In this document: positions 46,078 to 55,975 of the stretch, piece after piece
Layout: every line of letters begins with the position of its first letter
How positions within the stretch are numbered: position 1 is the first letter of the stretch
Assembly: GCA_024233005.1 (NCBI GenBank)
Contig: JACKQE010000002.1
Coordinates: 186,001-250,000, forward strand
Source: Akkermansiaceae bacterium
GTDB lineage: Bacteria > Verrucomicrobiota > Verrucomicrobiia > Verrucomicrobiales > DEV007
Length of the DNA: 64,000 nt
Reading direction: 5' to 3'
Translations under genes and position numbers: made by a program
The notes under the pieces: generated by a model
What the model saw: the letters and a program-made list of their open reading frames with translations, nothing else
Told to the model about the DNA's origin: nothing
Database searches by the model: none

Positions 46078-46890
46078 ATGGAGGTGCTCCATTTCATTCA
46101 TATCAGCGATACCCATGTCGGACCAACGTTGGATGCCGACGTGCGCGGAGCTCTCTCCTCGGAACGAACCAGTCGACTTGTGGCCGGGATCAACCGACTG
46201 CCTTTTGACTTGCAGGCCGTGGTGCACACCGGTGACATTGTGAATGATCCGGACCTCGAGGCGTACCGGCTCGCGGCAGAATTGATGCGGCCACTCCGGG
46301 TGCCTCTTCTGACGGTGGTGGGGAATCACGACGATGCCGACATGATCCGGGACGCCTTTCCCGGAATCGGAAAACCTTTGGGCAAGGACCCCCAACGTCA
46401 TGCCTATTCCATGGATCTGGCCGGGCACCGCTTGTTTGTCTTGGACGCCAAAGTCTCCGATCCCCAGGATCCTTCAGGATTCCTTCCGGAGGATCAACTG
46501 GCAGGTCTGCTGGAAGAGGTGGAAAACACCAGGGGCCCCTTTTCCGTGTGGTTGCACTATCCTCCTCTCGATCTCTATGCCAGTTGGATGAATGAATATC
46601 TGCTCCTGAGGAACGGGGAGGACCTTCATGAGGCTCTGGTGCCTTACGCGGGAAGGGGGGGGCGCCTCAGTGGGGTCTTTTTCGGTCACATTCACCGTTC
46701 CATGCAAATTTACCGGGACGGCGTGCTCTACAGTGCCGTTTCCAGCCCGGCATGCGAATTCACCGCTTACCCTGGTCCTGAGCGGATTGAGTTTCTGAGC
46801 GATTGCGATCCGTTTTTTCACCACATCAGTTTTGGCCCCCAAGGCACGGTGGTGAAGGGTTACCCGGTGCGGGACAGCAGTCTGCAATGA
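46078..46890 (+). CDS. Calcineurin-like metallophosphoesterase (CpdA-like)
   Basis: A 270-residue two-metal phosphoesterase. All metal motifs are visible in order: ISDTH at the N-terminus, HTGDIVND, VVGNHDD, LHYPP and FFGHIHRS. Class III cyclic nucleotide phosphodiesterases (CpdA) and related phospholipid pyrophosphatases share this layout; the substrate is not certain. No signal peptide is seen, so it is cytoplasmic. Its TGA overlaps the queA ATG (ATGA), implying coupling, which is not a usual partnership for queA. Confidence 0.85.
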   Translation: MEVLHFIHISDTHVGPTLDADVRGALSSERTSRLVAGINRLPFDLQAVVHTGDIVNDPDLEAYRLAAELMRPLRVPLLTVVGNHDDADMIRDAFPGIGKPLGKDPQRHAYSMDLAGHRLFVLDAKVSDPQDPSGFLPEDQLAGLLEEVENTRGPFSVWLHYPPLDLYASWMNEYLLLRNGEDLHEALVPYAGRGGRLSGVFFGHIHRSMQIYRDGVLYSAVSSPACEFTAYPGPERIEFLSDCDPFFHHISFGPQGTVVKGYPVRDSSLQ

Positions 46891-47891
46891 GCGGTCCCTA
46901 CGAAAACGCCGACGATTTCGATTTTTCCCTGCCCCCGGAGTTGATCGCCACCCGTCCTCCGGAGAGAAGAGGAGACTCCCGCATGCTCGTGGTGGACCGG
47001 AACAAGGGCACCATCGACCACCGGCATTTTTCCGAGTTGGAAGCGTATGTGGGCACGCAGGCTGGAGACCTCCTGGTGTTGAATGATACCCGGGTGGTGC
47101 CGGCCCGGTTTTATTCCGATGACGGTCGTGTCGAGCTCTTGCGGATCGGCGCTTCCAGCCCAGAGCTTTGGACCTGCCTGGTCCGGCCGGGCAAAAGAAT
47201 GCGCTTGGGAGCGAAGCTCCAGATTGGCGGCACCACAGGAACCGTGGTGGGAATTTCCGCGGAGGATGGCTCCCGTCTGGTGGAGTGGGATGGTCCGGTG
47301 GATGTGGAAACCCACGGCCATTTGGCACTTCCCCCCTATATGGGGCGGGAAGAGGAGACCTCGGACCGAGAGCGTTACCAGACGGTCTATGCGGCCGCCC
47401 CCGGTGCGGTGGCGGCACCGACCGCCGGTTTGCACTTCACGCCAGACCTTCTGGAACGACTGCCGCACACCTTTGTCACCCTTCATGTCGGAGTGGGCAC
47501 CTTCCAGCCGGTCCGTGTGGAGCGGCTTTCTGAGCATCGGATGCACCGCGAACAATTCCACCTTGGTGAGGAAGCGGCCCGGGCCATAGCCGCGGCCAGC
47601 CGGGTGATCGCTGTCGGAACCACCGTGGTAAGAGTTCTGGAGCATGCTGCCCGGCTAATTGGCGGGAGGAATCTCGCGGCGGGCTCCGGCGAAACTGAAA
47701 TCTTTCTTAGGCCACCTTGCCCGTTTTTTGCCATCGATGCCTTGGTGACCAATTTTCATCTTCCCAAGAGCACCTTGTTGATGTTGGTGAGTGCTTTTGC
47801 AGGGAAAGACCTCATCGAAGAGGCGTATCGTCAAGCGATAGCGAAACACTACCGGTTTTACAGTTATGGAGATTGCATGCTCATCCTCTGA
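46887..47891 (+). CDS. queA: S-adenosylmethionine:tRNA ribosyltransferase-isomerase
   Basis: Transfers and rearranges the ribosyl part of AdoMet onto preQ1-modified tRNA to give epoxyqueuosine. The 334-residue protein carries the family segments FDFSLPPELIATRPPERR, LLVLNDTRVVPAR, LALPPYMGREEE, YAAAPGAVAAPTAGLHFT, LHVGVGTFQPV and VTNFHLPKSTLLMLVSAF. Length and order are normal. It overlaps the phosphoesterase gene by 4 bp. Queuosine precursor genes queC-queF are not in this window. Confidence 0.96.
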   Translation: MSGPYENADDFDFSLPPELIATRPPERRGDSRMLVVDRNKGTIDHRHFSELEAYVGTQAGDLLVLNDTRVVPARFYSDDGRVELLRIGASSPELWTCLVRPGKRMRLGAKLQIGGTTGTVVGISAEDGSRLVEWDGPVDVETHGHLALPPYMGREEETSDRERYQTVYAAAPGAVAAPTAGLHFTPDLLERLPHTFVTLHVGVGTFQPVRVERLSEHRMHREQFHLGEEAARAIAAASRVIAVGTTVVRVLEHAARLIGGRNLAAGSGETEIFLRPPCPFFAIDALVTNFHLPKSTLLMLVSAFAGKDLIEEAYRQAIAKHYRFYSYGDCMLIL

Positions 47892-48103
47892 GGGGGGGCG
47901 GGGTGACGAAGATTGGCGCTTTTCCACAAGAGGCGTGATAATGCCCCTTTTTTACTCCCCTTTGCCGCATGAGTTTGGTACGATGATCGCATACGACTCT
48001 TCCAGAGACTGACCTCCCAGCTTCGGCGCGAATGATCCGTGTCGGCACTTCCTATCTTCCCTTCCGTCGATCTTCTTTTCTTTTCCAGTCCGTTCGTCAT
48101 CAG

Positions 48104-49831
48104 ATGTTTGATTTTTTTGGGCAGAGGCGCCTCCAACGCCAAGGTTTTTCCAGCGGTCAAAAGCGCCGGAAACCCGCGACCCATGGCTGGGTCGAGGCAT
48201 TGCGCTCCGGTCCGGCTGCTTGCGGGGGATTGTTTGTGCTCTTCGCCGCAGTCATTGCCGTGATGACCATCTTTCTGGCTGACGGCGAGGCCATCTTCGC
48301 CGAAAAGCCCCTCAAGGCCCTGGTTGTCACCATCGTCATTGCGGCCTCCTTGATGGTTCACCTCTACGTGAACCTTCCCCAGACCTTGGCGGACAATGCT
48401 AGAGTGCTGCTGCTGCAGATTGTCATAGTCGCCCATCTCCTGCTGCTTCGCCTTGCCGCCTACATGGCGGTCACCTTTGCACCTGAAGGAGGATTCCTGC
48501 TGCTGGTGGCCACCTACGGGTTTGCTCCGATGATGATTTCACTCCTCATGGGGCGGAACCACGGCACGCTTGCCGCCATTTATGCCAGTCTCCTCGGTGG
48601 GCTCATGGTCGAGAAGTCTGTGGGACTGATCTTTCTGGTATTTAGCCTGATTGGGAGTTTTGTGGCCCTCTATCTGAGCCACAAAGTGCGCCGCCGCGGC
48701 AAGTTGATGAGTGCGGGCGTATACGTCGGGTTGGCCATTGCCCTGCTCGCGATCGGATTGGGCGAGATTCAGTTGCCATTTTTAAAAGGTGGTTTCCGGG
48801 GCGGACTTGCTGCGGACTGGGAGCAGATGGGACGCCAGTGTCTTGCTGCGTTGGTTGCCGGCATTGTCACCTCCATGCTGGTGTCCGGTCTTCTTCCGCT
48901 TTTTGAAGCCTTGTTCCATGTCACCACCGACATTTCCTGGATCGAGTTGACCGATCTGAACCATCCCCTGTTGAAGCGGATGACGATTGAAGCACCGGGG
49001 ACCTATCATCACAGTCTCGTGGTGGCCAATCTCGCGGAAGCCGCCGCCGAGGCGATCGGCGCCAATGCCACGATGGCCCGGGTCGGGGCCTATTTTCACG
49101 ATATCGGGAAGCTCAAGAAGCCTCAATATTGCATCGAAAACATCGGCGAAGGAGAAAATCCCCATGATGAACTGACCCCTACGATGAGCGCGCTCATCAT
49201 CATGTCGCACGTCAAAGACGGGGTTGATTTGGCCTTGAAATACAAGCTCAAGCGTGAGGTCATCGATGTGATCCAGGAACATCACGGCACCTCGCTGGTC
49301 TATTTTTTCTATCACCGTGCCCTGAAGCAGCGTCTGGAGGTCGAGGAGCAGGTGCGGCTCAAAAAGGCCCATGAAGAAGACATTCCCGAGGTCAAGGAGG
49401 AAACCTTCCGGTACCACGGTCCCACCCCCCGTTCGCGGGAAAGTGCCATCATTTCTCTCGCTGACGCCGTTGAGAGCGCCTCCCGCAGCCTGCAGAAACC
49501 CACTCCGCAGAAGATCGAGCAGCTCATTGATGAGATCACGACGGCCCGTCTCGAGGATGGCCAACTTGCCGAAGCGGCCATCACATTTGCGGATCTCACG
49601 GAAATCCGGGCGAGTTTTTGCACAACCCTGCGCAGTATGATGCACAACCGAATTGCCTATCCGAAGAGCCCTCCCACCTCTTCCGGCAACCTCTCCTCGG
49701 TGGGTAAGGAAAAGCAGACTGGGGCTGAAGCACCTGCTTCGGAGGACGGGGAAACACCGCAGGGAAGCAGTCTGGCTGCGAAGCTCAAAACCGGGGTGGC
49801 ATTGAAATCCTTCCTGCATCTCCTCATTTGA
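48104..49831 (+). CDS. Membrane HD-domain phosphohydrolase (PgpH-like, lacking the extracellular domain)
   Basis: About 575 residues. Residues 35-270 contain six or seven membrane segments, then a cytoplasmic HD domain with TYHHSLVVANLAE, the H-D pair in AYFHDIGKLKKP near residue 330, an HDELTPTMSALIIMSHVKDG and EHHGTSLVYFFYHRAL. These are the signatures of the 7TMR-HD/PgpH family, whose characterised members hydrolyse c-di-AMP. The large extracellular domain present at the N-terminus of Listeria PgpH is absent. The C-terminus is a long acidic, low-complexity tail. ATG 48032 is a possible earlier start, but its Arg/Ser-rich extension has no family support. Confidence 0.85.
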   Translation: MFDFFGQRRLQRQGFSSGQKRRKPATHGWVEALRSGPAACGGLFVLFAAVIAVMTIFLADGEAIFAEKPLKALVVTIVIAASLMVHLYVNLPQTLADNARVLLLQIVIVAHLLLLRLAAYMAVTFAPEGGFLLLVATYGFAPMMISLLMGRNHGTLAAIYASLLGGLMVEKSVGLIFLVFSLIGSFVALYLSHKVRRRGKLMSAGVYVGLAIALLAIGLGEIQLPFLKGGFRGGLAADWEQMGRQCLAALVAGIVTSMLVSGLLPLFEALFHVTTDISWIELTDLNHPLLKRMTIEAPGTYHHSLVVANLAEAAAEAIGANATMARVGAYFHDIGKLKKPQYCIENIGEGENPHDELTPTMSALIIMSHVKDGVDLALKYKLKREVIDVIQEHHGTSLVYFFYHRALKQRLEVEEQVRLKKAHEEDIPEVKEETFRYHGPTPRSRESAIISLADAVESASRSLQKPTPQKIEQLIDEITTARLEDGQLAEAAITFADLTEIRASFCTTLRSMMHNRIAYPKSPPTSSGNLSSVGKEKQTGAEAPASEDGETPQGSSLAAKLKTGVALKSFLHLLI

Positions 49832-49837
49832 AGGCTA

Positions 49838-49872
49838 GAGTCAAGTGGACCGGCATCCCGATGCCGTGACTC
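49838..49872. other. Compound hairpin after the HD-domain gene
   Basis: An outer stem GAGTCA (49838-49843) with TGACTC (49867-49872) encloses an inner stem CGGCAT (49851-49856) with ATGCCG (49861-49866) and a CCCG loop; seven bases bulge out on the left. It lies a few bases past the stop codon. No T-run follows, so it may be an mRNA-end stabiliser or a terminator of another type. Confidence 0.4.
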
Positions 49873-49981
49873 CTCCCGGAAGAGCAGGTCTTGATCATCG
49901 GCAGGACGGTTGCAACGGCGGCCAACGGGACGCTTTTCCGCCGCTTGCGTCCTGATGGAATCTTTGCGATCCTCCATAACC

Positions 49982-50863
49982 ATGCGTTTTCCTGCCTGCC
50001 GCTTCTTCGCCTTTTTGTTCTTAATTTCATCGCCGCTGCGGGCGGCCGATGATTATCAGACAGGCCCGGATGCGGAGCGTAAGGAAGGGGTGCCTCAGGG
50101 AACGGTGACGCAAGGCAAACTCACGGATAGCAAAATATTCCCCGGCACGGAGCGGGACTATTGGATCTATGTGCCTGCGCAGGCCAAGCCGGACCAACCC
50201 TGCTGCGTCATGGTGTTTTTTGATGGTGGCGGCTTCGTGAATGACAAGGGTTCCTTCCGCGTGCCCATTGTTTTCGACAATCTCATCCATGCCGGGGAAA
50301 TGCCGGTCACCATTGGGATTTTCGTCAATCCCGGAGTCGTGCCTCCTGCTGTTGTCGGCCAAGAATCCCGCAAGAACCGCAGCTTTGAATACGACAGTCT
50401 GGGAGATGCCAACGCGCGGTTCGTCATTGAAGAGCTCCTTCCATTGGTCGCCAAGGATCACCAACTGACAGAGAATCCAGAGGGTCGGGCCGTCTGTGGC
50501 AACAGTTCGGGTGGAATTGCCGCCTTTACCGTGGCTTGGGAACGTCCCGACGCCTTCCGCAAGGTGGTCAGTCATATCGGCAGCTTCACCAATATCCGGG
50601 GGGGGCATGTCTATCCGGCGTTGATCCGCAAGACCGCGCCCAAACCCCTGAGGGTGTTCCTCCAAGACGGCTCGAATGACCTCGACAATCTGCATGGCAA
50701 CTGGCCTCTGGCCAGCCAGCAGATGGACAAGGCCCTGGCCTTCTCCAAATATGATTACAAGTTCGTCCTGGGCGAAGGCGGGCACAGTGGCAAGCATGGC
50801 GGCAGCATCTTTCCTGACACGATGCGCTGGCTGTGGCGCGATTGGAAAACCATGACGCCCTGA
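49982..50863 (+). CDS. Exported esterase (enterochelin esterase/esterase-D fold)
   Basis: A 293-residue protein with a signal peptide (MRFPACRFFAFLFLISSPLRA). The core matches Fes/esterase-D-like hydrolases: RDYWIYVPAQ, VMVFFDGGGFVND, the nucleophile motif CGNSSGGIAAF, an acid-residue loop in QDGSNDLDN and the catalytic His in GEGGHSGKHGG. This group includes feruloyl and acetyl xylan esterases of polysaccharide utilisation. It is not coupled to a siderophore cluster here, so a carbohydrate esterase role is preferred. Confidence 0.85.
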   Translation: MRFPACRFFAFLFLISSPLRAADDYQTGPDAERKEGVPQGTVTQGKLTDSKIFPGTERDYWIYVPAQAKPDQPCCVMVFFDGGGFVNDKGSFRVPIVFDNLIHAGEMPVTIGIFVNPGVVPPAVVGQESRKNRSFEYDSLGDANARFVIEELLPLVAKDHQLTENPEGRAVCGNSSGGIAAFTVAWERPDAFRKVVSHIGSFTNIRGGHVYPALIRKTAPKPLRVFLQDGSNDLDNLHGNWPLASQQMDKALAFSKYDYKFVLGEGGHSGKHGGSIFPDTMRWLWRDWKTMTP

Positions 50864-50958
50864 AACCGGTTGATGGCGGGACGGTCGTGGCGGCATTGCG
50901 GTATTGTATACAAAATTGCTGACGGTATGGTCTGAAAGGGTGGCTGCCCTTGGATACG

Positions 50959-53900
50959 ATGAACAACGCACGCTGCATTCTCTCGATGGCTCTGTGGGGG
51001 GGGCTCCCAATGGTTGGGTCGGCTGGCGCACCGGTAGATTTTGTCCGGGAAGTGCGCCCGCTTTTCGAACAGCATTGTGTGAAGTGCCATGGTCCGGAGA
51101 AGCAGCGCGGCGGTCTTCGGCTTGATGTGAAAAAAGCCGCCCTCGCCGGAGGCGAAGAACATGGACCTGACATCATCCCGGGTGACAGCGAGCGGAGCCC
51201 ATTGGTGCGCTTGATTGAGAGTCCGGATGCTGACCATCGCATGCCCAAGAATGGTCCGGCTCTCAGTGGGGAAGCCACGGCTTTGATCAAGCGATGGATC
51301 AACGAAGGAGCCGTTTGGCCGGATTCGGCAGATGCCACCCGGTTGGGGGATGCGGCTGATTGGTGGTCGCTCCGTCCTCTGCGGAAGCCACCGGTGCCTA
51401 CTCCTGCTGCGGGGAGTTTGCGGAATCCGGTCGATGCATTTGTCCTGGAACGTTTGAAAAAAGAGGGGCTCGCTCCAGGGCCCGAAGCCGACCGGCGGAC
51501 GCTGATCCGCCGACTCAGTTTTGACCTTCTGGGTCTGCCCCCGTCTCCCGAAGCCGTGGCCGCCTTCGTTGACGATCCGGACCCTCTCGCCTACGAGCGA
51601 ATGGTCGACCGATTTTTGGAGTCGCCGCGGTATGGGGAACGGTGGGCACGCCACTGGTTGGATGTCGTGCACTATGGTGAGACCCATGGTTATGACAAAG
51701 ACAAGCCGCGCCCCAATGCCTGGCCTTACCGGGATTATGTGATCCGGTCCTTCAATGAAGACAAGCCTTATGCCAGATTCGTCCGTGAGCAGATCGCGGG
51801 GGATGTGCTCTATCCTGGCACCGTTGATGGCATCGTTGCCCTGGGATTTGTCGCCGCCGGACCGTGGGATTACATCGGTCACGCCGAGGTGCCGGAAACC
51901 AAGACCGATGGCAAGGTCGCGCGCCATCTCGATCGTGACGACATGGTGCAGAACACTGTCGGCACCTTCTGCAGTCTCACCGTGCAATGTGCCCAGTGCC
52001 ACAATCACAAGTTCGATCCCATCTCAATGCGGGATTACTACAGCCTGCAGGCGGTTTTTGCGGCAGTGGACCGGGCCGACAAACCCTACTTCGAAGACGC
52101 GGACCTGACGAAACGCTATGTGACCCTGCAATGGCGCCAGAAAGTGCTCAGCCAATCCTTGAAGACCTTGGAGGACGAGGCCGTGAAACGGGCCGGTCCC
52201 GCCCTCGCCGCTTTGGAAACCCGGATTGCAAACGCCGCCAAGGCGGTGCGCGGCAATGGGGTTCCGGAATCGGGCTACCACAGTGCCATTGCCCCGTCTC
52301 CCGATGTTGAAAAATGGGTTCAGCTCGATCTGGGACGATCGGTCCAACTTGGCGAGATCCTGCTGGCCCCATGCTACGATGACTACGCGGGTATTGGTGG
52401 GGGGTTCGGATTCCCCCGGCGATTCAAGATCGAGGTAGGCGACGATCCGGAGTTCCGGAGCAATCTTTCAGGCCTTGTCCAGCTGTCCCAGGAGGACGTC
52501 CCGAATCCCGGAACCAGGCCCCAAACGTTCGATGCCAGGGGAAAAAAGGGGAGATACCTTCGTGTCACCGCGTTGAAACTCGCCGAACGGAAGAATGATT
52601 TCATCTTCGCACTGGCCGAGATCCGGGTGAGCGATGCGGACGGAAAAACCGCCTCATCAGGAGCGGTTGTGACATCCCTCGACAGCATCGAATCGGGTCC
52701 GCGCTGGGCGCGTAAAAACCTGCTCGATGGCCACTATCCCGGGCTTCTGAGCGGGGCCAAAGGTCCGGAGAATCTCGCCGGTCTCCGCGCGGACCGGGAG
52801 AAAATGCTGGCGGCCGCGCTTTCCGGGGATCAGCGGAAGTCGCTGGCCCAGGTCAGGGAGGAATTGACCGAAGTGGCTGCCTCTTTGGGAACCTTTCCGA
52901 AACCCAACCTGGTATACGCGGCCACCGTGCATTATGGCTCGGGTGCTTTTTCCGGCACCGGACCGAACGGCGGAAAACCACGTGAGATTCATATGCTGAA
53001 ACGTGGGGATGTGAAAAGCACGGGCGACCTCGTGGATCCCGGAGCGGTGACGGAATTGGGAAACCTGTTCGACCTGCCGGCGCATTTTGAGCTTCCGGCG
53101 GGTGCCGGGGAAGAGGCGCGTCGGGCGGCGCTGGCCAACTGGATCGCGGACAAGAAGAATCCGCTGACCTGGCGCAGCATCGTCAACCGGGTTTGGCAGT
53201 ATCATTTTGGCAAGGCCATGGTCGACACTTCCAACGATTTCGGTCGGATGGGAGGATTGCCCAGCCATCCGGAATTATTGGACTGGCTGGCCGCAACCTT
53301 CCGAGATGATTTCGAGGGTTCCTGGAAAAAATTGCACCGTCTGATCGTGACCAGCCAGACCTATTGCCAAACCAGCCTCGAAACGGCCGGTCAGGAAGCG
53401 GCTTTGCGGGGTGATGCCGACAACCGGCTTCTCTGGCGGCAGAACCGGCGCAAACTGGAGGCCGAGGCGGTGCATGATGCCATTCTCCAGGTGAGCGGAA
53501 AACTCCGTGATGAAATGGGCGGTCCCAGCTATCAGGACTTTGTCATCGAAAAACCGGAGCATTCTCCGCATTATGAATATCAGCTGCACGATCCGGAAGA
53601 CCCCGCCTGCCATCGCCGCAGCATTTACCGGTTCATCGTGCGCTCCCAACAGCAGCCTTTCATGACCACGATGGATTGCGCGGATCCTTCCATGCGCGTG
53701 GATAAGCGGAACGAAAGCATTAGCCCTCTCCAGGCCCTTTCGATGATGAACAACGACCTCACGGTGTCCATGGCAAAACACTTCGCCGAGCGCGTGGAGG
53801 CAGAGTCGGCAGATCTGGAATCACGTGTGGCGCGCGCATTCGAGCTTGCTTTGGGGCGCTCTCCGGCGGCAGAGGAGCGCCAGGCCTTGGCAGATTACGC

Positions 53901-53970
53901 GGCGAATCAGGGCCTCGCCAACGCCTGCCGCCTGATCCTGAATTTAAACGAGTTTTCCTTCGTCGACTGA
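50959..53970 (+). CDS. Planctomycete-type cytochrome c / DUF1549 / DUF1553 protein
   Basis: A 1003-residue exported protein with a signal peptide. A PSCyt1 heme motif CVKCH lies near residue 40 (VRPLFEQHCVKCHGPEKQRGGLRLD), then DUF1549 (about 150-385, RRLSFDLLGLPP, ESPRYGERWARHWLDV), a discoidin-like beta domain (about 430-560, WVQLDLGRSVQLGEILL), and DUF1553 (about 690-970, RSIVNRVWQYHFGKAMV, RNESISPLQALSMMNN). A second Cys-rich pair occurs in CAQCHNHKFDPI (DUF1549), which may bind a second heme. Such proteins occur in many copies in PVC genomes, next to DUF1501 genes, and probably act in extracellular polysaccharide oxidation. The DUF1501 gene follows at once. Confidence 0.92.
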   Translation: MNNARCILSMALWGGLPMVGSAGAPVDFVREVRPLFEQHCVKCHGPEKQRGGLRLDVKKAALAGGEEHGPDIIPGDSERSPLVRLIESPDADHRMPKNGPALSGEATALIKRWINEGAVWPDSADATRLGDAADWWSLRPLRKPPVPTPAAGSLRNPVDAFVLERLKKEGLAPGPEADRRTLIRRLSFDLLGLPPSPEAVAAFVDDPDPLAYERMVDRFLESPRYGERWARHWLDVVHYGETHGYDKDKPRPNAWPYRDYVIRSFNEDKPYARFVREQIAGDVLYPGTVDGIVALGFVAAGPWDYIGHAEVPETKTDGKVARHLDRDDMVQNTVGTFCSLTVQCAQCHNHKFDPISMRDYYSLQAVFAAVDRADKPYFEDADLTKRYVTLQWRQKVLSQSLKTLEDEAVKRAGPALAALETRIANAAKAVRGNGVPESGYHSAIAPSPDVEKWVQLDLGRSVQLGEILLAPCYDDYAGIGGGFGFPRRFKIEVGDDPEFRSNLSGLVQLSQEDVPNPGTRPQTFDARGKKGRYLRVTALKLAERKNDFIFALAEIRVSDADGKTASSGAVVTSLDSIESGPRWARKNLLDGHYPGLLSGAKGPENLAGLRADREKMLAAALSGDQRKSLAQVREELTEVAASLGTFPKPNLVYAATVHYGSGAFSGTGPNGGKPREIHMLKRGDVKSTGDLVDPGAVTELGNLFDLPAHFELPAGAGEEARRAALANWIADKKNPLTWRSIVNRVWQYHFGKAMVDTSNDFGRMGGLPSHPELLDWLAATFRDDFEGSWKKLHRLIVTSQTYCQTSLETAGQEAALRGDADNRLLWRQNRRKLEAEAVHDAILQVSGKLRDEMGGPSYQDFVIEKPEHSPHYEYQLHDPEDPACHRRSIYRFIVRSQQQPFMTTMDCADPSMRVDKRNESISPLQALSMMNNDLTVSMAKHFAERVEAESADLESRVARAFELALGRSPAAEERQALADYAANQGLANACRLILNLNEFSFVD

Positions 53971-53972
53971 CC

Positions 53973-55406
53973 ATGATGACCCGCCGATCATTGCTGCAGA
54001 CCGCCGGTCAGGGGTTCGGCGCCCTCGCGCTGTCCTCCTTGGAGGCGGCGGAAGGCCTCCATCCCTCGGCGACCGTGAGGCCCCGGGCCAAGCGGGTGGT
54101 GCAACTTTTCATGGGAGGGGCGGCCAGCCATATCGATCTGTTCGATTACAAGCCCGCACTCATCAAGCACCACGGGGAGCCTTCCGATTTCGGGGAACCG
54201 GTGGAGGCCTTTCAGAACGGACTCGGTCCTTGGAAGCGGCCGGTTTGGGATTTCCAACAGTACGGGCAGTGCGGCAAGCACCTCAGCGACATCGTGGCGC
54301 CGCTCGCGTCCTGTGTGGATGACATGGCTTTCATCCACAATCTGGTCGGAAAAACCGGAGTCCATTCCCAGGGCACTCTGCTCCAGGCCACGGGGTTCAA
54401 TCTCCCCGGTTTCCCCGGTATGGGAGCTTGGGTCAGCTATGGGTTGGGATCCTTGAGCGACAATTTGCCCACCTTTGTGGTCCTGCCTGATCACCGGGGC
54501 TTTGCCTCCAACGGCCCCAAAAACTGGGATTCCGCTTTCCTGCCCTCCCAGCATGCCGGGACGGTGATCTACCCCGGAGCGGAGACGCCGATCGCGGATC
54601 TTTTCCCCGGCAAGGCCGGAGCCTACATCACGAGAGATTCCGATGCCACAGGACTGCGCGTGCTGCAACAACTCAACGGGCGTCACGCCGCCCCTCGGCT
54701 CGACGATGGCCGACTCGATGCCCGGATCCGGAGTTATGAACTCGCGGCAAAGATGCAGTTGGCGGCTCCTGAGGCGCTCGATTTTTCGAAGGAGCCCCAG
54801 CACATCAAGGAGATGTACGGTATCCGGGACGACAAACGGGTTTGGCCCACCGAGATCAATGCCGAAGAAGAAGCCGACTACATGGGACGCAAATGCCTCG
54901 CCGCACGACGCCTGCTGGAGCGCGGGGTGCGGTTCGTCCAAATCTGGAGCGGCAATGACAACGGATTTCCCCGCCGCAACTGGGACAGTCATGAGGATGT
55001 TGAGCGCGATCATGGCCCGCTCGCCTGGGGCATGGCCAAGGCGGCCGCGGCGCTGATCCAGGATCTGAAACAGCGGGGATTGTTGGAGGACACCATCATT
55101 CTCTGGACCACCGAGTTCGGCCGGATGCCAAGCACCCAGGGAGGCAAGGGGCGGGATCACAATCCGTATGTCTTCACCAATTGGCTCTGCGGCGGGGGCA
55201 TTCGAGGGGGAACCACCCATGGGGAAAGTGACCAGTGGGGCTACAAGCCGCTCGACCGTGACAATCCCACCATGGTCTATGACATTCATGCCACCATGCT
55301 CCACCTGCTCGGTATCGACCACACCAAGCTGACCGTGCGGCACAATGGCATCGATCGCCGGCTCACCGACGTCCATGGCCACCTCATCCGGGAGATCCTG
55401 GCTTGA
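53973..55406 (+). CDS. DUF1501 protein (sulfatase-like, Tat-type signal)
   Basis: A 477-residue protein starting MMTRRSLLQTAGQGFG, a Tat-type signal. The body is the DUF1501 domain, related in fold to alkaline phosphatase/sulfatases: VVQLFMGGAASHIDLFDYKP, GVHSQGTLLQATG, TFVVLPDHRGF, ERGVRFVQIWSGNDNG, TIILWTTEFGRMP and HATMLHLLGIDH. The paired gene at 50959 ends 2 bp before this start (TGACCATG), so the two are co-transcribed. The function of the pair is unknown. Its last 23 bp overlap the convergent acpH gene. Confidence 0.93.
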   Translation: MMTRRSLLQTAGQGFGALALSSLEAAEGLHPSATVRPRAKRVVQLFMGGAASHIDLFDYKPALIKHHGEPSDFGEPVEAFQNGLGPWKRPVWDFQQYGQCGKHLSDIVAPLASCVDDMAFIHNLVGKTGVHSQGTLLQATGFNLPGFPGMGAWVSYGLGSLSDNLPTFVVLPDHRGFASNGPKNWDSAFLPSQHAGTVIYPGAETPIADLFPGKAGAYITRDSDATGLRVLQQLNGRHAAPRLDDGRLDARIRSYELAAKMQLAAPEALDFSKEPQHIKEMYGIRDDKRVWPTEINAEEEADYMGRKCLAARRLLERGVRFVQIWSGNDNGFPRRNWDSHEDVERDHGPLAWGMAKAAAALIQDLKQRGLLEDTIILWTTEFGRMPSTQGGKGRDHNPYVFTNWLCGGGIRGGTTHGESDQWGYKPLDRDNPTMVYDIHATMLHLLGIDHTKLTVRHNGIDRRLTDVHGHLIREILA

Positions 55407-55965
55407 CGTGTGAGATCAGCTCGGGGAAAAAGAGTTGGAAGTCCGAGCGGAAGGCTTCGTACTGGTTTTCGAGCATTCCCGTGCTGGCTGCAAGATCAAA
55501 AGGCCGGCTTAGTCGGGCCGCGAGCCTCCTGAGAGCGTAGGTGATGCCGCTCAGATTGGCATAGGAACCCAGCAGATCGTTTTCCCTCATCCGGGAGAGA
55601 CGGGTGGCGGTGATGGTGGGCAGATCATCCCGGCACTGGTCGAATGCATCGTAAATATCGGCTGTGAACTCATGCAACGGTGTGGGCGAGTATCGGTCCC
55701 AGTCCCGTGCCAGAATGTGATCGAAAAACACGTCAATCAGCACTCCGCTGTAGCGCCGGAGCGGGCTGGGAAAGCGGAGGCGGCACTCCAGGACGATCGG
55801 ATGCAGATCCGTAAAACGGTCGATGCGGTGATGACGCGCGATTCCTGCCTGGTAATCGACGGGGAGATGCCCCAGTGCGTGCGGTCTGAGTATATCGGGC
55901 AGGAGGCTGCCGACCCGGAAGGCGGGGGACGGTTCCGAAAGATAACAGTGGGCCAGCCAGTTCAT
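55384..55965 (-). CDS. acpH: Acyl carrier protein phosphodiesterase-like protein
   Basis: A 193-residue all-helical protein starting MNWLAHCYLSEPSPAFRVGSLL, with the family HRIDRFTDLHPIV, LIDVFFDHILARDW and TGMLENQYEAF segments, the Asp/His residues of the AcpH/HD-like metal site. AcpH proteins remove the 4'-phosphopantetheine arm from acyl carrier protein. ATG 55965 gives normal length. It overlaps the 3' end of the DUF1501 gene tail to tail and lies 10 bp downstream of the spmAB-like gene. Confidence 0.82.
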   Translation of the reverse strand: MNWLAHCYLSEPSPAFRVGSLLPDILRPHALGHLPVDYQAGIARHHRIDRFTDLHPIVLECRLRFPSPLRRYSGVLIDVFFDHILARDWDRYSPTPLHEFTADIYDAFDQCRDDLPTITATRLSRMRENDLLGSYANLSGITYALRRLAARLSRPFDLAASTGMLENQYEAFRSDFQLFFPELISHVKPGSPG

Positions 55966-55975
55966 CCGTGACCGA

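Noticed and set aside
53988..55382. 464-residue minus-strand frame
   Set aside because: Antisense to the DUF1501 gene, which is family-complete.
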